Assembly (NCBI GenBank): GCA_016208805.1
Contig: JACQXL010000004.1
Coordinates: 1-18,245 of the forward strand
Source of the DNA: Planctomycetota bacterium
GTDB taxonomy: Bacteria > Planctomycetota > MHYJ01 > JACQXL01
Length of the DNA: 18,245 nt
Reading direction: 5' to 3'
Below the pieces are notes generated by a model. That model ran no database searches and was not told the DNA's origin. It worked only from the letters and a program-made list of their open reading frames with translations. Below are positions 13,666 to 18,245 of the stretch, piece by piece (within the stretch, counting starts at the first letter, position 1; each line of letters begins with the position of its first letter). The position numbers and the translations under genes are program-made.

Positions 13666-14055
13666 ATGACACCTATTAAAGCAATTATTTACGGTTTTCT
13701 TTCATGTATTATTGTTGCATTAATTGGAGTGATTTTACTGATTATTGGTGGCGGATGGGGGCCATGCGGGCCAGCCTCGTCTACTGCTAACATAGCAATA
13801 AGTTTTTTTTCGGTAGGATTAAATGTGGTTCATATAGCACACCTTGAATCATATTTTGGCCTTTCAATTATTGTATTTATTATGGTACAGGGTTTGTCTT
13901 GTTCTATTATAGGTTATTTATTTATTTTATTAAAGGGCATCATTAAACCTAAATCTCAGATTTCGGTTCCTTGGTTTATGGCGATTGTCACAATTATCTT
14001 TGGAATTATTAGCGTAATACATTATTATACCTGTTGGACACTATCAGTGGGATGA
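13666..14055 (+). CDS. Small integral membrane protein of unknown function
   Basis: I do not recognise a family. The 129-residue protein has four hydrophobic segments: about 7-28 (YGFLSCIIVALIGVILLII), about 42-56, about 66-88 (GLSIIVFIMVQGLSCSIIG) and about 104-121 (FMAIVTIIFGIISVIHYY). Loops are short; the loop after the third helix is basic (KGIIKPKSQ). The ATG has TTGGAG about 6 bases upstream. The gene is clearly richer in A and T than its neighbours and uses many ATT and TTA codons, so recent acquisition is possible. It sits between the damaged hicBA/DJ-1 remnant and the palindrome cluster, with no obvious operon partner. Confidence 0.6.
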   Translation: MTPIKAIIYGFLSCIIVALIGVILLIIGGGWGPCGPASSTANIAISFFSVGLNVVHIAHLESYFGLSIIVFIMVQGLSCSIIGYLFILLKGIIKPKSQISVPWFMAIVTIIFGIISVIHYYTCWTLSVG

Positions 14056-14108
14056 GCGGCGACGAGCGGACGAGCGGGACACTTCCCATCGGTCGTGGGA
14101 CAGTCCTC

Positions 14109-14147
14109 CGATGGAGTCCGCTACTCCGGACTCATACGGAGTCATCG
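14109..14147. repeat. Cloverleaf-like palindrome
   Basis: Outer arms CGATG/CATCG enclose two hairpins, GGAGT-CCGCT-ACTCC and GACTC-ATACG-GAGTC. The architecture, a hairpin within each arm of a longer palindrome, is like that of 338-455. Confidence 0.6.
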
Positions 14148-14171
14148 TACCGCCCCAGCGGAATGATAGTG

Positions 14172-14264
14172 CGGCTGTTGAGGCTTGCCGATTACAGCCG
14201 ACTATACCCGGCAGTAATTCGCTACCGCTCAAACTGCCGGAGTATTGATTCTGGCTGTTTGTAA
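14172..14264. repeat. Nested palindrome with TTACAGCCGACTATA motif
   Basis: TTACAGCCGACTATA (14192-14206) is matched by an imperfect inverted copy ending in GGCTGTTTGTAA (14253-14264). Inside, CCGGCAGT (14208) pairs with ACTGCCGG (14233-14240). CGGCTGT (14172) can also pair with ACAGCCG (14194). The motif is shared with the elements in the 475-1728 gene and in ogt. Confidence 0.65.
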
Positions 14265-14344
14265 GGCAGGGTTTTCTAAAAATAGGGGGAATCCGGGACG
14301 CGTCCGATCCAATTCCCTTACGGCAGGCAGGGGGTAGTGAACGA

Positions 14345-14764
14345 TTCATAGAAGAGAACGAGTAGTTCGTAGAGGGCGGGGAACGGTTCGCTGATGTGTC
14401 CGAACGGTTCGTCCAGGGCGGGGAACGGTTCACTGATGTGTCCGAACGGTTCGTTCAGGGCGGGGAATGGTTCACTGATGTGTCTGAATGGTTCGTTCAG
14501 GGCGGGGAATGGTTCCCTGGGGCCAGGAAGCGATTGCCTGATGCCAGGAAGTGATTCCCTGGGGCCAGGAAGTGATTGCCTGATGCCAGGAAGTGATTCC
14601 CTGGGGTCGGGAAGTGATTCCCTGGGGCCAGGAAGTGATTCCCTGGGGTCAGGAAGTGATTGCCTGAGGTCAGGAAGTGATTGCATGGGCCTGGGAAGTG
14701 ATTGCCCGGGGCTGGGGAGTGATTGCCTGGTGCTGAAAAACGGCTCCCTGAGGGTATTTATTGA
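14345..14764 (+). repeat. Tandem array of twenty 21-base units (two sub-families, 42-base higher order)
   Basis: Units begin at 14345, 14366, 14387 and so on in exact steps of 21 to 14744, without an insertion or deletion. Units up to 14512 alternate two types, one with CAGGGCGGGGAACGG and one with CTGATGTGTCCGAACGG. From 14513 the unit is of the type CCTGGGGCCAGGAAGTGA, again often alternating with CCTGATGCCAGGAAGTGA. In ten successive units (14513-14722) the unit boundary can fold as GGAA-GTGA-TTCC or with one bulged base; the loop is GTGA in nine and GCGA in one. The array is not interrupted by spacers. It stops 15 bases before the ATG at 14780. Confidence 0.92.
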
Positions 14765-14777
14765 AATCGGAGGTTAA
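14394..14777 (+). CDS. Possible repeat peptide encoded by the 21-base array
   Basis: One plus-strand frame is open through the array and ends in TAA two bases before the next ATG. It would make 127 residues of heptads such as GPGSDCL and MPGSDSL, preceded by NGSFRAG and NGSLMCP types. The GGAGG of the next gene is formed by its last codons. However, the first ATG is only part of a repeat unit, the differences among units are mostly amino-acid changing, and a minus-strand frame is open too (ESLPGPR heptads, 14318-14686). Translation is therefore doubtful; it is listed because coupling to the next gene is possible. Confidence 0.25.
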   Translation: MCPNGSSRAGNGSLMCPNGSFRAGNGSLMCLNGSFRAGNGSLGPGSDCLMPGSDSLGPGSDCLMPGSDSLGSGSDSLGPGSDSLGSGSDCLRSGSDCMGLGSDCPGLGSDCLVLKNGSLRVFIEIGG

Positions 14778-14779
14778 AT

Positions 14780-15487
14780 ATGGCAAAATCAGCTTATTAT
14801 CTACCTGAAACAGACGGTGGTAAGTTAGGTTTCCTCAAGAATTTCGCCCTGAAACTGCCCGGCTATGCCACGGCATTGGGCATTACCCCGGCTGAGGTGA
14901 CCTCGGTCGTCAACGATGCGGTTGCGTTCAAGTATATCCTGACTATGAATGAGGGGTATAAGACCGATAAACAGGAGGTCTCCAAGTATAAGGATACAAT
15001 GCGGGACGGTCCGGTCGGAACGTCTATGGGCCCTTGGCCCACTCCGTCGCCCCTGCCCGCTGCCCCGGCCCTGGTTGAGGCCGGGATTTTTGCCCGCATC
15101 CGTAAGATGGTCGGCCGCATCAAGAATCACCCGGCTTATAACAAGGGTATCGGCGAAGACCTGGGTATCGTGGGCGATGAGCAGACGATTGATATCCCCA
15201 ACCTCAAGCCGGCGCTCAAGTACCGTCTGGATGCCGGACGCCCGCTGATTATCTGGCTCAAGGGCCCGGCCGATTCCATTGACATCTACGTTGACCGGAA
15301 GGACGGGAAGGGATTTGTCTATCTGGCCAACGATTCACAGCCGGATTATTTGGATACCTTCCCGATACCGGCCGGCGTGACTACCGCGGTCTGGGATTAC
15401 AAAGCCGTTTATCGTATCGGCGATGACCCGGTCGGGCAGTTCTCAGAACCGATTCAGGTCACGGTTACCAGAAAGACAGGGAATTAG
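14780..15487 (+). CDS. Uncharacterised two-domain protein with a fibronectin-III-like C-terminus, downstream of the array
   Basis: Opening residues AKSAYYLPETDGGKLGFLKN lead into a mostly helical region (about 1-85), then a proline-rich stretch (PWPTPSPLPAAPAL, about 85-98), a basic helix (IFARIRKMVGRIKNHPAY), and from about 135 a beta-rich domain: LKYRLDAGRPLIIWLKG, then DIYVDRKDGKGFVYLA, then TAVWDYKAVYRIGD and FSEPIQVTVT. The last part has the strand pattern of fibronectin type III domains. No signal peptide or membrane segment is seen. The layout recalls unnamed proteins of uncultured bacteria and spirochaetes that begin with a YLP-type motif and end in an FN3-like domain (memory, not a search). 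GGAGG lies 8 bases before the ATG. Its 3' end faces the convergent gene at 15581. Confidence 0.75.
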   Translation: MAKSAYYLPETDGGKLGFLKNFALKLPGYATALGITPAEVTSVVNDAVAFKYILTMNEGYKTDKQEVSKYKDTMRDGPVGTSMGPWPTPSPLPAAPALVEAGIFARIRKMVGRIKNHPAYNKGIGEDLGIVGDEQTIDIPNLKPALKYRLDAGRPLIIWLKGPADSIDIYVDRKDGKGFVYLANDSQPDYLDTFPIPAGVTTAVWDYKAVYRIGDDPVGQFSEPIQVTVTRKTGN

Positions 15488-15496
15488 GTATACGAG

Positions 15497-15565
15497 AACA
15501 CGAATGGTACGAATCAGACGAATGGCACGAATTCGTGTGATTCGTGGATTAGTGTGATTTGTGTT
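15497..15565. repeat. CACGAAT-type inverted repeat between convergent genes
   Basis: AACACGAAT... on the left is an imperfect inverted copy of ...GATTTGTGTT on the right over about 35 bases, centred on the perfect palindrome CACGAATTCGTG. It could fold on either transcript, so a bidirectional terminator function is possible, though T runs are lacking. Confidence 0.7.
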
Positions 15566-15580
15566 AAAGGGTCTTTGTGT

Positions 15581-15847
15581 TTAGAACACGTCGCCCGATT
15601 CGTCCTTCTTCTTATCCTCGTATGGCGCTACCAGACGGCGATAGACCTCCTGCCCGACGCAGGTAATCAGTCCCATCATCCGGTTGTAGTTGAAATAAGA
15701 AGGCGGATACAGTTCCTTCAGGATACGGCAGATGCTGTAGTTGATATGACCGTCCACCTTTTCCGGCGGGACGGATTTGAGTTTCTTGATTAACGCCTTT
15801 ATTTCCGGCTCAAGGTTCTTACGGCTGGTCTGGTCAATATAGGGCAT
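15581..15847 (-). CDS. Small conserved protein, DUF6899-like
   Basis: An 88-residue soluble protein beginning MPYIDQTSRKNLEPEIKALI and ending RRLVAPYEDKKKDESGDVF. The MPYI start, the central GHINYSICRIL, the MMGLITCVGQEVYRRLVAPYED segment and the GDVF/GDVY ending match, from memory, a widespread family of unknown function (DUF6899). A start at 15847 is chosen because AAGGAG lies 7 bases upstream; a longer reading would be encoded by repeat DNA. It lies 55 bases after fba on the same strand, with a repeat between. No function can be inferred; it is likely helical and cytosolic. Confidence 0.8.
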   Translation of the reverse strand: MPYIDQTSRKNLEPEIKALIKKLKSVPPEKVDGHINYSICRILKELYPPSYFNYNRMMGLITCVGQEVYRRLVAPYEDKKKDESGDVF

Positions 15848-15862
15848 AATAGACTCCTTGAG

Positions 15863-15922
15863 ATTGCTTCGCTCCGCTCGCAATGACATTCGTGGGATTC
15901 GTTCAATTCGTGGTATTCGTGA
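15863..15922. repeat. ATTGCTTCGCTCCGCTCGCAAT repeat type with half CACGAAT element
   Basis: Inverted ends ATTGC (15863) and GCAAT (15884) surround TTCGCTCCGCTC, a string familiar from intergenic repeats of many uncultured bacteria. It is followed by ATTCGTG units (15888-15922), a half copy of the CACGAAT family. The repeat supplies the last codons and stop of fba (NTTN ending). Confidence 0.6.
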
Positions 15923-17141
15923 TAAGGTCCTTCGTATTGACCACATTCAGTTTTTGGAACAGGAATCCGAATTTTTCTTCCAGTTCCTGCATAATCCTGG
16001 CGCGCGGTTCCGCCGGGATATCCCACATCTTTTTCTTGAACGGCCCGAACGCCTGCTTGCGCGTCTTATACAGGAATTGTTCCTGGGTCTGGTTCGGTTT
16101 CTTCTCGTCCGCGTGGTTAGCATCAAGATAGTCGTTTATCTGGCCGAGCAGGTCTTTCGGGAAATTGGGATTGTCGTAGATAATATTCTGGAACCCGGTG
16201 GCCAGATGGACTTCGGCCGTGCCGTTGGCCGGGAATTTGTCAAAGGCCGCGTCCGGCAGGGTGGACGCTCCGTGCTGGACCGCGCCGGCCATCCCGAATT
16301 CCTTGCGCGCGATATCGGACAGCGTCTTGAGCGTGTCGAAGTCCAGTTCCACCCGCGCGATAGTGCCGTCCGGCAGGACCACGCCGCCGTGCGTCGTGCC
16401 CGTCTGGACGCTTATCTTGGATATGCCTGTAAGTCCTGGTTTCAGGAAGGAACGGTATTGTTTCATAAACGCGCGCAGTTCTTCGGGCGAGCTGTTCTGT
16501 TTGCCGACTTCGCCGATTTCGCCGCCCACGGAGATGGTTACCCCCTGTGGTTGGTTCTGGCGGATATATTCCGTCAGCTCGGCCGTGATTTTGGCGTTGA
16601 GTAATTGCTGTTCCTCGACCGTCGGTTTCTTTAAGTCAACCAGCGTTGAGGCGTCGATGTCGATGTTATAGAACCCGGCGTCGATTGCCTTCTTAGTCAG
16701 TTTCTTAAGTTCTGATATCTCGGTGGCCGGGTCGGCCGCGTATTTCTTTGACGACACCTGGAAATGGTCGCCCTGGATAAAGACCGGGCCCTTGTAATTC
16801 TCTTTGACCGCGGCGGCGATGACGGCGCTGGCGTATTCGGCCGGGTCCTGCTGTGTGTATTTAATTTCGCTCCGGGCAATCTCAAATATGAATGCGCCGA
16901 CCTTGTGTTTGAGAGCGGCGCGGAATACGGACCGGGCTACTTCATAAGTCAGGCCGCGGATATTTATGGCCGGCACGGTTTTATTGTGATAGACGCCTTT
17001 GGCCGCGGCCTCGTATAATTTCTGGATGCTGGACGGGATTACGCCGGCCGAGGCGGCATCTGCCCTGATAGCGCTATAGGATTTGTCTTTTTCTGCTTTA
17101 TCGGTTGCGAATACATAGCTATAAATAAGATTATCCACCAT
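15903..17141 (-). CDS. fba: Class II fructose-bisphosphate aldolase (long form)
   Basis: Cleaves fructose 1,6-bisphosphate to two triose phosphates, or runs backward in gluconeogenesis. VPAINIRGLTYEVARSVFRA near the N-terminus, the metal-site segment VFIQGDHFQ, NIDIDASTLVDL, GGEIGEVG, ISKISVQTGTTHGG and VQHGAST fit the zinc-dependent class II family, of the longer type of about 400 residues. The start at 17141 is preferred because AAAGGAG stands 8 bases upstream; two earlier in-frame ATGs have poor spacing. It begins 14 bases after the stop of pfp, so the two glycolytic steps form an operon. The last residues (ITNTTN) are encoded by ATTCGTG repeat DNA, which seems to have replaced the original end. 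Confidence 0.88.
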   Translation of the reverse strand: MVDNLIYSYVFATDKAEKDKSYSAIRADAASAGVIPSSIQKLYEAAAKGVYHNKTVPAINIRGLTYEVARSVFRAALKHKVGAFIFEIARSEIKYTQQDPAEYASAVIAAAVKENYKGPVFIQGDHFQVSSKKYAADPATEISELKKLTKKAIDAGFYNIDIDASTLVDLKKPTVEEQQLLNAKITAELTEYIRQNQPQGVTISVGGEIGEVGKQNSSPEELRAFMKQYRSFLKPGLTGISKISVQTGTTHGGVVLPDGTIARVELDFDTLKTLSDIARKEFGMAGAVQHGASTLPDAAFDKFPANGTAEVHLATGFQNIIYDNPNFPKDLLGQINDYLDANHADEKKPNQTQEQFLYKTRKQAFGPFKKKMWDIPAEPRARIMQELEEKFGFLFQKLNVVNTKDLITNTTN

Positions 17142-17155
17142 ATGCATTACTCCTT

Positions 17156-18245
17156 TCATCTTATCCATCCAAACTTCTTAATAAACTCGGACGGGGTCAG
17201 TTTTGCATACCGGGCCAGTTTTGCCAGTTGCGCGCGGTTCGTGAAATCTTCCGGCTCCAGCCGTATCATATACGAACGGGCTACTTCGTATGTCTCGGTT
17301 GAGACATCCACATAGCGTATCTTGGTCTTGCCCGTTTTCGGGTCGATGATATCCGGGAAATCAATATGGGTAATCCGTCCGCCCTGGAGGCAGACCATCG
17401 CGCCGGTGACGCCGTTCTGGAGCATCTTGCTGGCGCCGTAGCCGAGGTCGCGGGTGTACTCGCCGTCAAACGGGATGGGCGGGGCAGAGCGGAGTTCGTA
17501 GCCGATGTCTTTGTCAACAACGGTTATCTTGATGCCGCGTGCGTCCAGCCTGGACTTGACATCGTTCTTGAGCAGTTTCCCGATATCGATTTCCGAGAGC
17601 CGGAGATGGTCGTGTTCATCGCGTTCCGCTCCGGTCAGCGCCGGGTCGCCGGGCGCCAGTTTTTCGGCCAGTCCTTCGGCAATAATAGCCACGCCGTGCG
17701 CCTTGCCCATTGATAGCCGCTTGATAATGGCGCCTTCCAGGATGTCGCTTATCTGCGATAACCTGATAGTCTTTTCCCTGAACTCTTCGGCGATAATCGC
17801 CAGTGTCGCGCCGGCTGATTTGGCAATGCCTAATGCCAGATGCCCGGCCTTGCGGCCCATAGTAACGATAAAATACCAGCGGTTGGTTGTGACCGCGTCC
17901 TCCATTATATTCTGGACAATCTGGACGCCGTAATGCCGGGCCGTCTGGAACCCGAAGGTGGACCGGTTATCGGGCAACGGTAAATCGTTATCTATGGTCT
18001 TGGGCACGTGGATGATATGAATCTTGCCTTTGGTCTCTTTGGCGATAACGCTGGCCGTGTAGGCCGTGTCATCGCCGCCGATTGTTATCAGCCTGTCCGC
18101 GCCTAATTTCAGGAGCGTATCAATCACATTCCTGAGCTTGTGTCTATCTTTGGTCGGGTTCTCGCGCGAGGTCCGGATGATTGAACCGCCGGTGAAATGT
18201 ATCCTTGAGACATCGCTGATTGTCAACGGGACAATCTGTGTGGCA
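17156..18245 (-). CDS. pfp: Pyrophosphate-dependent 6-phosphofructokinase (5' end outside window)
   Basis: Phosphorylates fructose 6-phosphate. The frame stays open to the window edge (ATQIVPLTISDVSRIHFTGG), so the N-terminus with the first glycine loop is missing. IGGDDTAYTA and PKTIDNDLPLP are the key: the second aspartate of GGDD and the lysine of PKTIDND are the residues that mark pyrophosphate-using enzymes, whereas ATP enzymes have glycines there. MGRKAGHLAL is the substrate-binding M-G-R motif, and HDHLRLSEIDIG and PFDGEYTRDLGYGA follow as in the group. With PPi as donor the reaction is reversible and can serve glycolysis and gluconeogenesis. fba follows after 14 bases. The TTG at 18226 is not a plausible start because homology continues upstream of it. 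Confidence 0.92.
   Translation of the reverse strand, partial: ATQIVPLTISDVSRIHFTGGSIIRTSRENPTKDRHKLRNVIDTLLKLGADRLITIGGDDTAYTASVIAKETKGKIHIIHVPKTIDNDLPLPDNRSTFGFQTARHYGVQIVQNIMEDAVTTNRWYFIVTMGRKAGHLALGIAKSAGATLAIIAEEFREKTIRLSQISDILEGAIIKRLSMGKAHGVAIIAEGLAEKLAPGDPALTGAERDEHDHLRLSEIDIGKLLKNDVKSRLDARGIKITVVDKDIGYELRSAPPIPFDGEYTRDLGYGASKMLQNGVTGAMVCLQGGRITHIDFPDIIDPKTGKTKIRYVDVSTETYEVARSYMIRLEPEDFTNRAQLAKLARYAKLTPSEFIKKFGWIR

Larger units (their letters stand above)
14056..14344. other. Non-coding stretch packed with palindromes
   Basis: About 290 bases without a convincing gene. It holds a GACGAGCGGACGAGCGGGAC direct repeat near its start, a cloverleaf-like palindrome (14109-14147), a larger nested palindrome (14172-14264) and an inverted repeat with a perfect GGACGCGTCC core (about 14284-14318). 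Short open frames on both strands cross it but show no family features. Confidence 0.6.

Noticed and set aside
14044..14433. Minus-strand open frame across the palindrome cluster
   Set aside because: Composition is low-complexity, it runs into the array, and no family features or ribosome site were seen.
14345..14764. CRISPR array
   Set aside because: Units of 21 bases follow each other with no unique spacers, and there are no cas genes in the window.
15497..15565. Classical rho-independent terminator
   Set aside because: The inverted repeat is long but degenerate and not followed by a T run on either strand; it belongs to a repeat family found in other contexts.
15858..16604. Plus-strand open frame of 248 codons over fba
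   Set aside because: It is the antisense shadow of the aldolase gene, which has clear family motifs.

Overview
The window is a bacterial chromosome segment of moderate to slightly high GC from an organism I cannot name from sequence alone. A mix of features suggests an uncultured environmental lineage, possibly Planctomycetota-like (inference, low confidence): a pyrophosphate-type phosphofructokinase beside a long class II aldolase, a TsaC/arginine-phosphatase fusion, a short CstA, and very many palindromic repeats inside and between genes.

Layout. Positions 1-7106 read rightward: the end of a membrane protein, a secreted membrane-anchored protein of unknown function, ogt, yidC, mnmE and folC. 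folC converges with, and overlaps, a leftward block (7089-12293). That block is transcribed in the order tsaC-ywlE fusion, rpiB, cstA, rex, moaA, and its first three genes are joined by 4-base overlaps. From a divergent promoter at about 12432 an accessory rightward region begins: a lipoprotein of the DJ-1/PfpI family, hicB, a decayed hicA, a truncated second copy of the DJ-1 gene end, a small AT-rich membrane protein, a cluster of palindromes, an array of twenty 21-base units, and a protein with an apparent fibronectin-III-like end. The last part (15581-18245) is leftward: pfp (cut by the window edge), fba and a small conserved protein.

Two themes stand out. First, palindromic elements sit inside protein-coding genes without breaking the frame (ogt, mnmE, moaA, rpiB and the 475-1728 gene). 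In rpiB, removing exactly 36 bases restores the family motif FEGGRHQRR. This resembles the palindromic elements described inside Rickettsia genes, but here several unrelated palindromes do it. Second, the 21-base array lies 15 bases upstream of the gene at 14780. It could be transcribed as a leader of repeated hairpins, ten successive units of which present a GNRA-type tetraloop. This array plus gene is the best candidate for an undescribed system.

The core genes serve membrane protein insertion (yidC), tRNA modification (mnmE, tsaC), folate and molybdopterin cofactors (folC, moaA), redox control (rex), carbon uptake (cstA) and sugar phosphate metabolism (rpiB, pfp, fba). The accessory region at 13157-14780 shows duplication, deletion and repeat growth.
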